This document shows, piece after piece, positions 51,474-63,000 of a stretch of DNA of 64,000 nucleotides. The stretch is from Stercorarius parasiticus. Taxonomy: Eukaryota > Chordata > Aves > Charadriiformes > Stercorariidae. The notes under the pieces are model-generated. The model was not told the origin of the DNA and did not search any database. It was given only the letters and a program-made list of their open reading frames with translations. How positions within the stretch are numbered: position 1 is the stretch's first letter; each line of letters starts with the position of its first letter. A program made the position numbers and the translations under genes. Location of the stretch: contig VWZL01005122.1 of the NCBI GenBank assembly GCA_013396915.1, positions 961,887-1,025,886 on the forward strand. Reading direction: 5' to 3'.

Positions 51474-51945
51474 CTTAAACAGTAGACACTTGAAAATTAC
51501 AAATAACTAATGTCTGTAAGTGGCTAAAAAATCGGAAAACATTGGGAGAGGTTCAAGTTCAGGAATAAGCATTTCATTTGGTTTTGATCAGCAACAGAGG
51601 GCAGAGATCTGCACATCAGATATAGATGCGTTCAACCACGAAACAAGAGCTAAGACAACCATTAAGGTCGGTTTAGTTTTGTTTAAAGTGAAAGCTTCAG
51701 AGCACCAAAATGTCACCAGACTTCTTGAAAAATAATGGCAGATCTCTCACAGTGACTAATATTTCAGCCCTGCCAGCACCCAGAATTTAACAACACTGAA
51801 ATGGGGAAAGAAAATACCGTCACCTTGTCATTCTGAAATGGACCTATAATCAAAACCATTGAAGTGCGTTCATAGAGAAGTATCAACCCCACTAGAACAG
51901 AAGGTAAGCTCAACTTTGACAAAAGTTAAGCTTCAAAATAGACCT

Positions 51946-52018
51946 GATCTCACAAAATAAAGTACATTTTGTACATTCTGTGATCCCACAAAGTAAAATA
52001 CAAAATGGCACATTCTGT
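51946..52018. repeat. 36-bp tandem duplication
   Basis: Unit 1 (51946-51981) and unit 2 (51982-52018) both start GATC[T/C]CACAAA and end ACATTCTGT. They differ at several central positions and by one inserted base. It is an old local duplication in unique sequence. Confidence 0.8.
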
Positions 52019-54045
52019 ATCTCCTACAACACTTAGTCATTTATTTGGAATTGTCAGTATTTTATACTGCTTATTTTCAGGTCTGCCTGCAGCCTTACAG
52101 CCTCACACTGTGATTTTGTCAGATACCCAGCCTTGCAGGGTCAGGTTGGGTTAACTCTTGTGTGTAAGACCAGCTGCTACATTTTACCCTGCGGATAGCT
52201 GCGTTTCAAAGGCAGGTAAAGCGTTTCACAATTTTATGAAATCTTAGGAATAAGTCAATCACTAGAAGATTTTCCCAAGTACTGTTTGTAGGATTCAAAC
52301 ACATCTATTCTTTTGGTAAGGTATTTATGACTTCATGGCATCAATATACAGTCACCACAATAAACACAAAACTTCTAATTGTTTATAAACAAAGTCTTTT
52401 TGTAAGGACTGAATGACTAAATTACTTTTGTAAAATAAATAGCTTTACAGTGAAAGTAAATACATTTTGAAACTTGCAACCATGCAACTATGTAATGGGG
52501 CTCTAACTTCAACCACTAGCTAATCAAACGCATCACTAAATGTAAATCCTGAAACAGCTATCGAAGACCCTAATTTGGAGCGTGCAAGCTAGCCCACTGA
52601 GTTCTTGATCACTACTCTTCCAAAGCTGAAGACAATCTTAAACATTTGCAGATTTGGAACCTCTAAGCATTCTATCTACACATTTAACAAAATTAATTGT
52701 TAACATATTTATTACACTTACCAAAATTCATAATGAATTTACGAACAATGAATTTTCTTTGTTTTCATTTATTTTAAACTCCTTTGAAAGAAAGGTATTC
52801 TCCTCACCCCTTCCCAGAAGCTGGGTGCTCTTTTTTTTTTTTTTCCTATTTTCACATCAGAAACAGCTCTGTGCAGAATCAAATATGGAGAAGGAGAGAC
52901 AGATTTGAAGACGCTGCTGCAAGTAAGCTGGTTATAAAACTTCGGCTGGTGTTACAGATTGCTATACCTTATTGTATCATACACAAGACAAGAATCATAA
53001 GAAAAATTATCAGAAGTAAACTGAATAGAAAGGTAACTTGTACTCAGTTGGCTGATAAAACTAGTAGAAAAGAAAGAGAAAGGTTACATATTTCTGTTAC
53101 GTCTAAAGTGTGACGAGCTCAATTGCCTTAACACCTTACTGGGATATACAAAAAGTCTTCTGGCTGCATTTGGTCTAAACACAAATGTAAAAATAAGCAC
53201 ACGTTAAAACTATTGGACAATCAGAACTGCCTTGGGGAGAATGGAAATGTGACAGACTTTTATCCCTGCGGTTACATGACGTGCATACAGTTAGAGTGGA
53301 AGGATACCAACAACTTCAGCAGATTTTCTTTCAGAAAATGGAGTAGGACTTAAAGAGGCAGTGATATGCCTCACACTTAATTTTCTCAAGCTCTCAGGGA
53401 AACAGTTTTGACAGGTAAGTGACCAGATAAGTAGAAACTATGGTTTTCCGCGAAGAAGATAAGAGAACCTGGGGAGGTTATTATGAATTTCTGAAATATG
53501 CTGAAACAGTATCTTCAATCTGAACATGATAAAGCTTTATCAGGGTGAGCACTTCACAACTTCATTATAAACAGCAATTTGTTCGAAGCTTCAGGCATGG
53601 TATTGAAAACATAACATACCCGCTTAGTACTTCTAGCTACAGAAATTAGTTAACATAATATTGACTTAATCAAAAGAATGCATTTTAATTCCATGGTATT
53701 TTACATAATAATGGTATGGCTACCATTTTCCTGAAATAGAGTGTGACATTTACAAATTAAATTAATTTTTGTAGCACCTATAAAATGCTGAATACTCAGT
53801 ATGAAGCGTTAACCTGGGGTTTCAAATGGGTCTTTTACATAATGCAACTTGCTTTATACAATACCTTTATTTCCTGTATTAAATGAGTATAGCTGCTTTA
53901 TGTTAGCGTCTATCCTTTGTGCAGCATTCCAAGAGGCCCTGTTCAATTTATTTTCCGGACGGAGAAAATTACACTTGTTAATGATCTCCCGCCTAACAGA
54001 AAAATTAATGTATTTAGCTAGGCTTTCAACTTGCTGGGAAGATTG
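52019..54045. other. Unique AT-rich non-coding DNA
   Basis: No gene was recognised. It contains a 14-base T-run at 52831-52844 and a small palindrome, AATGGTA (53710-53716) paired with TACCATT (53721-53727). Frames of up to 109 codons carry no motif. Confidence 0.6.
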
Positions 54046-54137
54046 TACTGATCTGGTAGCTATACACCACTGTCTTAGGAATTCAAACTCTTACTAATCT
54101 GGTATCTATATACCACCTCCTCAGGAATCCAGGTTCT
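54046..54137. repeat. 46-bp tandem duplication
   Basis: Units 54046-54091 and 54092-54137 match at 35 of 46 positions without gaps; both read TACT[G/A]ATCTGGTA and contain AGGAAT. The degree of divergence implies an old duplication. Confidence 0.85.
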
Positions 54138-54271
54138 TATGGCAAAATGCTATGCTAATACATTTATTTAGCACCACATATTCACAGATATACCCAATCC
54201 TAACATACCAGAAGAGTTCACCCATAAAAAGGATACAATGCAAGGAGCTAATAATTGCAGCACAGAGAAGG

Positions 54272-54362
54272 AAAAAAAAAAAAAAAAACACAACAAAAAA
54301 AAACCCCCGAAAAAACCCAAACAACANAAACAACAACAAAACCCCCACATAAAAAAAAAAAA
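54272..54362. repeat. Poly-A plus A/C-rich low-complexity tract with an ambiguous base
   Basis: A 17-base A-run is followed by AACAC, ACCCCC and CAACAA words and a final A-run. An N at 54327 lies inside the tract. Several overlapping frames on both strands here are open only because of composition. Confidence 0.88.
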
Positions 54363-56833
54363 TCACCAAAAAGCAACCACAGAAGTGAGTTTAGGGTCAG
54401 TGACTGTACACACAGGAAAAGAAGTAATAGAAAGAAGGAACGTAAGCAGCAGTTCAGCCAACTAACCAGAGGTGACACTGGACTGGGACACCAGAGGTGA
54501 GGCCACACTAGCCCACTCTGAACCAGATGACACAGCTCACTTCCCAGGGAGCAGGAGATACCTGATGTCACTCAAAGGATCACTAGGAACTGTCAGGAGT
54601 AGTCAGTGCCACATCCAGTCATCGCATTTTTTACTTGCTGGGTTGTCTCCAGGTGATTAGAAAGAAAGGAATATGAATCCATTCCAAAATAAGAAAAGCA
54701 TTCAAAAATATACCAACAAAGGAATAAGGAATAAATGAGGAAAGAAATACTACAGTGCAGCCTAGAAGCCACTGCAGACAGACAGTGTTGTGCTTGCGCT
54801 CAAAGCTCCTTACATGGAATAAATTCCATCTTCTGGAGTATAAAGAAATGTTCCTGTAGGGTTATAGGAGTGGAAATATCACTATTCCCCGCTTCAAATA
54901 TTTTGAGATCAACTATAATAAATTTCAGAATTACTACACTTAAAAGTGTATGGCACTTTGCTTTAATGTGACTCCTAGAAAGAACCTCAAGTGCTCAAGA
55001 ACTGGACAGGTAAACCTTCCAGTTCACATTGGAAGATTCGTATTATTAGATTCCTCAAGTCAGAGAAGTATTAAAAATATGACTTGCTTCACAGATATAA
55101 TGATAATAGCCATTTAAGTCAGTGATGTTAAGTTTTATGATAGACATAGCAATAAAGAGTAGCTGCATCTTCATCTCCTTTCCACTCTCTTGAACTGGAA
55201 GTAAGGATTTTCTTTTATGTTACAAGCTAGACAGTTTTTCAAAACTTTTTTTTTTTTGGTGAAGCTGTGATTAGGCAGCTTTAAAAAAATGCTCACAATT
55301 ATAAGTTAGAGTACTAGAGAAATTAGGACTCTAAAGTAGTCTCTGCACTTCTGTCTTTTGCCAAGGTTGTGTCACCTTGCAGCACTGGCTTACTCTTCAA
55401 GTACTGCTCCCCCCTGCATAGGGCAGGAATACACATCACTCTTCAGGTCTTAAGACCAAAGACTGACCGCATTATCATCACTTTGGATAAAATAGCTCCG
55501 TGCTGCTGTGACTTACTGGCTAGCAATATTTGGTAGCAAACTCCTAGGACTTGGCTAATGGAAGAAATATGAAAGATAGCCATAAAAAAAGAAGTGAGAA
55601 AGAACAACACTAGAAAAATGCAGGAAAGAAAGAGGATGGACAACAAAGATGCGAGAGTGAAGAAGAAGTAAAGAAAGAGTGAGACAAGTGAAGTAAAGAA
55701 GGTGCTACAGAGTCAACTACAACAAATAGAGAAAATTAAAAGCAACAGAGAATAAGAAAAGTGATGGAGAAGGGCAAAGGAAAAAAACACTAATCTGAGA
55801 TCAAGCGTTAGATGTCAGGGTGAGTGTGGGGTCCACAGTTACAGTCCAGATACAAGAGTGAATGACTTCAGGCAGCATACAGCTGGGGAGAAGGTATTTG
55901 AAGACACCCAGGCACTTTGAGGGAAGGACTGCATGGCTGTCTGTGCAGGGCCTCACACAGCATGTGCGCAATGCCAAAAAAAAAAGATTTTTGGGATGAC
56001 AGATGCTCTGAAGTGGAAGACTTGTAAAGCTTTTTCAGTAGCAGAGTTTATAGCCATTACCACAACACATGGCTTCATTGTAATTTTCCATGTGAAAGGA
56101 GGCAAAAAAAAAAAAAAAAGCCTCTCCCCTTCACTGGACAAGTGAGTCAAGTATAAAAATACTCCCAAGCAAATGACAGCTTTTCAGTTCATCTTTACAT
56201 CTAACAATGACAGCTGTTTGCATGACTCAGACGGATGATTCAACTGGTGTTGTCCTCTCAGCTCACTCTAGAAAGGAGAGAAGGAGAGAAGCAGTTTATT
56301 TTTAAGTATGCCTCGCTAACAACATTTTGATGAGAAATCCTTTAAAATGCTCTTTCCTTGAGAACTGAGGTCTTATTTAAAGTCAACTTCAGACATAAAT
56401 AAGAGTAAATGGCTTACAGGGAACCTGGAGACAAAGCAGGAAGCCTTAAAGAAGAAAAAGAGCATACTTTGAAAACGTTGTGTGACACTATAGGTGCTCT
56501 GTCAAGTCTTAAGCAAAGGCCAAGTCAAGATCCTGTTTGAAAAGGGGTGCAGAGACCCATAGTTTTGATCTCCTCACCTAAGGCATGAACCAAAACATAC
56601 TGTGAACTAAACCTCTTTAAGGATGCACATCACCTATCCCTATAAAGCTGATGAATTTCTCAACTACAGGATTTTTAAATGTCAGTAGAGTTTCCAAAGG
56701 GAGAGAACACTGCCCAAAGGATAATCTGGACTAGTAACAGCCCTTTCAGAAATACTAACTTAACCTTGCATCGAGTAGGAATATATCCTATGCGGTTTTC
56801 AGAGACACTTAGCTTGAGTATAAGATGGTCACC
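54363..56833. other. Unique non-coding DNA with a purine-rich block
   Basis: No gene was recognised. About 55560-55800 is strongly purine-rich on the plus strand (GAAGAAGTAAAGAAAGAG-like words). A 16-base A-run at 56104-56119 is flanked by GAGGC and GCCTC, a 5-bp inverted repeat. Confidence 0.6.
56104..56119. repeat. Poly-A run between GAGGC and GCCTC arms
   Basis: Sixteen A flanked at 56099-56103 and 56120-56124 by perfectly complementary 5-base arms. Confidence 0.8.
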
Positions 56834-56924
56834 TGTCCTGCTTTCCGTTGGGATAGAGTTAATTTTCTTCCTAATAGCTGGTATAGTGCTGTGTTTTGGA
56901 TTTAGTATGAGAATAATGTTGACA
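56834..56924 (+). mobile_element. ERVL-type endogenous retrovirus LTR fragment
   Basis: About 91 bp match, from memory, the 5' (U3) start of a long terminal repeat of ERVL type common in non-galliform birds. It begins TGTCCTG and runs through GGGATAGAGTTAATTTTC and GTATAGTGCTGTG to GAGAATAATGTTGA, after which similarity stops. The rest of U3, R and U5, the internal region and the second LTR are absent, so it is an inert fragment. The few differences from the remembered pattern (roughly five) suggest a fairly young insertion later truncated by deletion. Confidence 0.82.
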
Positions 56925-57063
56925 TCATCAAATGAGCAAAAGCCACAGAGCCAGTCACCAGAAGGAAAAACAAAGGGCAGTTAACTGTTTTTACTTTCTC
57001 TAGACCACGCTTCAAAATGGAGGTAGGAAACATCCATTTTCCATTCTCAAAGACTCTTTTCAC

Positions 57064-57187
57064 CTCTACTATCATATTGAAATTTGTATCCCCAGAAATC
57101 ATGAAAGCTTGGCCTCGGTTATCACAGTCTATTATTTCTATAGGATAGTTCAACATGTTATAAGGGATTCTCTCACAGCCTAGCTCA
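57064..57187 (-). CDS. Candidate internal coding exon of an unidentified gene (partial)
   Basis: This is the best exon-like signal in the window. On the minus strand a strong acceptor (pyrimidine-rich CTCTTCCTTTGCTGTGCTTTGCAG, about 57211-57188) is followed by an open frame. Taking the first plausible donor, GAG|GTGAAA, the exon is 124 nt: one base completing a split codon, then 41 codons starting ELGCERIPYNML and passing PIEIIDCDNRGQAF to NFNMIVEV. A longer version could end further on, since the frame stays open (FENGKWMFPTSILKRG) to about 56994 before entering the LTR fragment. The peptide has a mixed composition, including Cys, Trp and Asp/Asn, unlike the low-complexity frames elsewhere. 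I do not recognise the family; it could equally be a chance frame beside a cryptic acceptor. Retroviral sequence lies 139 bp downstream of the proposed donor. Confidence 0.3.
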
Positions 57188-57214
57188 CTGCAAAGCACAG
57201 CAAAGGAAGAGATG

Positions 57215-59614
57215 GAATAGCAGTTACTTCTGAGAGGAAACTAAAACAATATCACAGAATGTGTCTACTTTAGTTGAGAGCAAGGACAACGGTAACAAAA
57301 GCAGCTTGCTTTGCTCTGGAATATATCTTTGATGACAAAAAAAAGCTCTTCATGAACAAGGTAAATTCATTCTACAGATGACATCTTTATAAAATGTGCA
57401 TGCAGATTCCCAAAACATTTTTGATGAAAAAATACTACAGATTTTCAATGAAAATAAACAGTAAAACTTACCCAAGGTTACGTTTAGGCTTAAAGCTCTG
57501 CATCTTAGACAATGGTTTGAATTAATCACCTCTAAGTGTGAATAATTTTCATGCAAACAAGTCAGTTTTAATCTGGGTTGTTTCATTGGCTTAACCTCGG
57601 GGTTTTTTTACCCTCAGAATCTCAGTTAATAGAGACAGTAGTGCTTCATACTGCCAGAACTTCTGAAATACTTGAAAATGCCAGTGGACCCTTTCCACTC
57701 AGGTCTCAAGCACATTAGGATTCCTCACTGAGAGCAGCCATCCTACTCAGAGACAAGCAGAAATCCCAGTGCTCTCCTGAGATAAAACTGTCAGAAACAC
57801 CGAACGATTTAATGGCCTCATCCTCTTATGTGCAGTCACACCCAGGCCAAGAACCAACGCTCTCTCCAGCACCAATCTAGGAGCCTTGCAAATTGTACAG
57901 CGATAAAAGAAGAATCAGTCAGATGTTCTTTTTAATACTGGCTGGTAGTTTGACATTTCATTCGTTAAGCGAGGCTGGCCGTGACTTTTAGCCTGGTGTT
58001 TTTATACAAATTTATACAAATTACAGCAATAGCTTCCCCTCTTCACTTTGTGAAATTTACTATGAATTTTTGAAGCGTGATCTAAGGTCTACCTCTGGAA
58101 AACAGCCACCTTTTTCTTATATTCAGTAGAGTACAAACATTACTTAGAGATAAAAATCCACATATTTTGCTTTGCTTTTCAGAAAGTGAAAGCTGAAAAT
58201 AAAAATAAAACCATTTATGTAACACAAATGATGAGGCTGCTATTCCTGTAGTGCTCTAGCTTTTCCTACTTGCATACTGTGTGCATGTGAAAGCAAAAGA
58301 TAACAGTATCAGATTTACAAGGAGTGATAGACTGGAAGACATGGATGAAAGGCCGGGTAGTTGCTGTGTTCTAACCAGGAATATAAAGGAAGTGACTGTC
58401 CATCTCTTACCTACGTGGTTTCTGTGTACAGGCCCAGAAGAAAGGATTTTTAATGCTCAGAAATGGTAAGCAGGTAAAGGCCAAGCCCTGCTGCTGGTAT
58501 ATGTAAAGGAGGTGGGAGGAGAGAGTTGTATGATCACAGCAGGGTGTAAATGTTAGACGGCTTGAGTTAATGCTGCATTTGCCTTGCTAGAAAGCTCAGG
58601 AAGGTAGCCATTCCTCCAAATCAGGAATTCACTCTATACAGTGTTTTGGAACACAGTGAGCAACAACTTGCATTTTCCCTTCCTCCAGAAAGAAACACTG
58701 CCTAGGCAGCAAATGAAAATTTTCTTTATGAAATTTCTTTTTATTTTTCCTCCTGCCATTCCCCCTAATTGTTAACAATAAGCTGTTTACTCCCTGTCAT
58801 TGGATTTCACGTGGTTTCCTATAGCACCATACCAGGCAGATTTTTCATGTTTTACTGCAGAGTAGAGCAGCTTAATGATCCTTTTAAAAAGAACAAGTCA
58901 GGTCTCCAACTCCCTGGACCTTATTCTGGTATGTCCCCCATGGTTTCTCAAAGTATCCGCAGCCAATCAATAAACATTCCTAAGTACCACTCTGCTAGTA
59001 GTACTGGGAGAGTAGGTTAGGTGGTCTTCATTTTTTGCACAGTCACATTAGTGCAAGTTATAGTCTAACCTGAAAGGAACAATTCCGCAACTCAGCAGGT
59101 AACAGTAAACCCTGTCATTATAGCAAATGCTATGTAATTCCTCAGCCCTTCAAGGCAGTTGAAGTTGCAAGTAGCACAGCTGCAGTAACTTCAGATCCTG
59201 GGTGATAAGTCATTTTGCCTTGCTATTCCATGCTTCAGCAATTAAGAAACATCTGCTTCTGAAACCACGATCATGCAACTAAGAGCCACTGATGTGGTTT
59301 TCAGGAAACACTATGAGAAAAGGCATTTTAGAAACTCACCAACTTAGCTCCAAAGATGAGGGAGAGAGTGGAACTCTTCTGGGCAAAGTTCACATGACTC
59401 ATGAACCTGTTGGCTCAAGTGGTTGTAATAAACTCAATTTCTGAAAACTCTTGGTCAAGGAATTATTTCTGACTAAAGTTTGAAACAGCTCAGGCTCAGT
59501 TCTGTTATGGGGCAACTGAAATTATATTGCTTTTGTAGTTCTTGTAGCTGAATACTAAAATGACTGAAATGCTTTTATCCAAGAACTTGATGGTTGTGAC
59601 TGTTTTGATAATCT
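57215..59614. other. Unique AT-rich non-coding DNA
   Basis: No gene was recognised. A 10-bp exact tandem duplication (TTTATACAAA) lies at 58001-58020. A good donor-like sequence (AATG|GTAAGC) occurs near 58465 on the plus strand with a possible acceptor about 35 bases upstream (TTTCTGTGTACAG), but the enclosed segment is too short to judge. Confidence 0.55.
58001..58020. repeat. 10-bp exact tandem duplication
   Basis: TTTATACAAA occurs twice in a row. Confidence 0.9.
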
Positions 59615-59666
59615 CTAAATTGAAAATACTTCATTCAGTACTAAATTAAAAATACTTCAGCTACCT
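59615..59666. repeat. 26-bp tandem duplication
   Basis: Units 59615-59640 and 59641-59666 share CTAAATT[G/A]AAAATACTTCA and then diverge over the last third. Confidence 0.8.
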
Positions 59667-60024
59667 TAGAAAAGGCTACTCCCGAACGTGAACTGGTTTT
59701 ATGAGGTCTACAAGAGGAAAGGGAAAGTACACAGGGCCCAGAAGAAGTCAAACTCTGTGAAGTGCTGTTCTTTCAATAAACTTTGTTGAAGTTTGTTTCT
59801 AGTCTGAGCAGTATACTGAGAAGGCACAGAGGTTGTCAACAAAAAAAGACCCCATACTGACACAGATATTTTCATTTAGTTTTATTACTGACGACATCAA
59901 TTGGTGACAAAGTTTAATTATTTGTATTATAAAAATTGTACTGGTCAGCAGCCCTTGTGCAGATGATAGTCCCCCGTGAGCTGGCTTCTGCATGATCAAA
60001 CACATAATAGTGTTTCTATCCCAA

Positions 60025-60056
60025 GATCTAAATACATTACGATCTAAATACACTCA
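60025..60056. repeat. 16-bp tandem duplication
   Basis: GATCTAAATACATTAC is followed immediately by GATCTAAATACACTCA; 13 of 16 positions match. Confidence 0.85.
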
Positions 60057-63000
60057 AGAATTAAAAAAACCAGACAATTAAACTGAATAAGCACAAACAA
60101 TTAATTAAATCTTGACAATGAAGAAACTGACACAGTTGAAAACTTTGATTTTCATACTGGAAAAATTTTGAGCCAGTTTTACATGAAAATTGGCAATTAT
60201 AAAGATGTCTAAGCAAACACAAAACTACATGTTTGTTCTGTGAATTACTTATTGTGAGGAGATACGGGGAGTTTATAATGGAAAAAGACGACTCAGTTAA
60301 CAACATATTTAAATTTATATTTCAGCGTACGGAGAAAAATAGGAGCTATCAAAGATCATTTCATTGGCTATTACAGATACTGCCCAAAATATTCCATACA
60401 TAGAGGGAATGACACCACTGTTTTCACAGAAATATTTTATGTCTGTATCCACAGACTCTGCAGGGAGAAAGAGTGATATAAAATGGTTTCACAGACTAAA
60501 AGAATACCCAATTCACTGTGACTTGAAGGTAAATACAGGTCATCTCACAGAGATAAACATCTCAACATGAGTTCGTTTATCTTAAAGAAAAAAAACAAGG
60601 AAAAAAGAAAAAAAAGAAAATGTGATCTTGACTAGACTGGATGGTTGCAATAATCCATCCAGCTCCTTTGGGATAGAGAATACCATATTTTTACTTTACT
60701 GATGAAAAACATATTTAGGCTATTTTTCGCTTTAGCAACCTTCTGTTCTCCTCCTTGCTCCTGCCTCTCCTTAAAATCAAATATTTTTAACTTTTGAATT
60801 TGGAGAATGGAATCACGCAACTAATCAATCAGCCTTTACATCTGAGATCTCATCATTCTGAACGTTACCTCATATGAATCTCAGTGATTGTGCCTGCAGG
60901 GTTACCACTGCTTTCTAAAAAGATTACATGGACCAAAAGAAACCACTTTGTTTTGCCCTCTGGCTTTCTATGTGAAACAAGTGTCATGGTGAAGTGCTGA
61001 CAAAATCCTCTCATGTCTTCTAGCTTTGAAAAATTGCAGCACAATGCAATTGTTGGAAGCACACAAGCAAAATATAGAGAGGGGTTTTGATTTGTTTTTT
61101 GGGGGTTTTGTTTTGTTTTAAATAAGCTACAGTACAATACTTACCAAAATTTGGCCAGAGAACAGAATTGTTCCCTTCTGTGCAGAAATAAGGACGGGGA
61201 AAGGAGAAATCCTATGGACTTTTTTTTTATATTTACCCTCTAAACATGAACGCATATGTAACAGGTTTCAGATATGCAGGACAATAAAGGTCGACGTTCA
61301 TCCTTGTGCAGCATGAGACACTAGCATCCAGGAGATGTTTTGAAAGTTTATATGTTTTCCATGCTTTATATATGTCCTACACACTGAATTACACCAACTG
61401 TTACAAATTCTTTTCCTTCTTTACTCAGGCACCACTGTATTAGAGCACCATCCAAGGAAACAGAGCAAACTGCTTCCCAGATATGCTTGCAGCAGCACAC
61501 GATCGTTCAGTGGATGCTCTGGTTTAAACCAAGCTTTTGCCATCTGTTCCTCTGCTAATTATGAATGCTACATATATCCGCAACTACATTGCAAGGAAAA
61601 AAGTGATTAAAGCACACATATTCTTTCTACAACGCATCTTTGTTGTTTATGTCAAATTAAAAGCAATACCACCCGCCACACAGCACACAAGTCACACAGT
61701 AGGAAGACCACATAAGGGCAGACGCTTATAGCTTCTCATCTGGCAATAAGCCAGCAGTGATTGCTTGGAGTCCAAAATGTATTGTGTATAGTCAGCAAGA
61801 CAATCTTCACAACTGTGCCCAGAATCACACACATTTCTTAAGTGGGGGTTACCAGTAGCTTTGCTCACAAGAACACTTGCTGCCCAGGTCAGGGTCATGC
61901 AGGATACTGATCAGCAGCTAACTAACTTTCAGTTGTATACTCTCTAAAGCCCTTCCTGCTCTCCTCTCCCTCTAACCGTAACACCATCATCAACCTGCCT
62001 TCTTGGAATCCTCTCTAATGGACTGAAACATGGTTTTCCTTTACTTCCTTTCCATTCTGTCTGTGTTTATAAATTCATTACCTAGGTACACAGACATACG
62101 TCATGTTCTTCATTTCCTCTTTCTGACAGGCATTTTCCATGAGGAGAGATCTCTGGGCTTCAGAAAAAACTGTTCCAACCATGATTTCTCACCTAACAGA
62201 GCATGTCTCCATCACAGCCGTGACTCCTCTGGCTGGATCTGCTAAATCATCCAGCATTCGTGTACAACACAGATTGTGTGTTTTGGGGCTTTTTATTGTT
62301 TGATTTTTGGTTTTGTGGTTTTTCTCACCCATTTGCTTGCACCTGTAGTGTCTCTTTTTAAGGAATGACTGAGGAAAACACATTTATTCCACCACTGCAG
62401 TTTCAGTAACTCCTAATTTGAGGAAGCTTCAGCTTTAAAATCAGTCAGGCCCTAAGGCTTCAGCTTACTATCTTACTTTATATCTACATGTCTCCTTATT
62501 GAGTTCAAATTTTATAGACAATCTTGCATCATTCTGGATGGAATACATGAACTGCACCATCCCTGATATATCAGTAATGGTTTTGCAATGATGGAGGTAG
62601 GTTTCAAAATAGCTTCCAGTTTGCAGCTTCTTTTATTGCTAATGAAAACTACAGACATGCTGAGAACATGGCACATCTATCTCTATTTGTAAGGGGCCCT
62701 GCAGTAATAGAATATTGCTCATTCTTGATTACATAGGGACATATTCTGCCATTAAACCACGGACAGAGTATCTCAACAGAAACTAATCCTAAGGCTCTGC
62801 AATTACTTAAAAAAAATACTGATATCAGAATACGGCCCATAAGAAGTTGTTTGGATTTTTTTTCCTTGACATACAGAGATGGGACTATTTGTGATGGCAG
62901 ATGTTGCTTTAGAAGTAGAAGTTTCAATATATTTTTAAATGGTTCTAAAATTGTTTATATTATCTTTTTATGAATGCTCAAAAATTGTCCATTTATACCC

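Noticed and set aside
56104..56119. Poly-A run as evidence of a processed pseudogene
   Set aside because: No recognisable coding sequence or target-site duplication precedes it.
61516..61535. TCTGGTTTAAACCAAGC, suggestive of another bird LTR start
   Set aside because: Only about 15 bases match a remembered LTR opening and nothing follows it; chance palindrome more likely.
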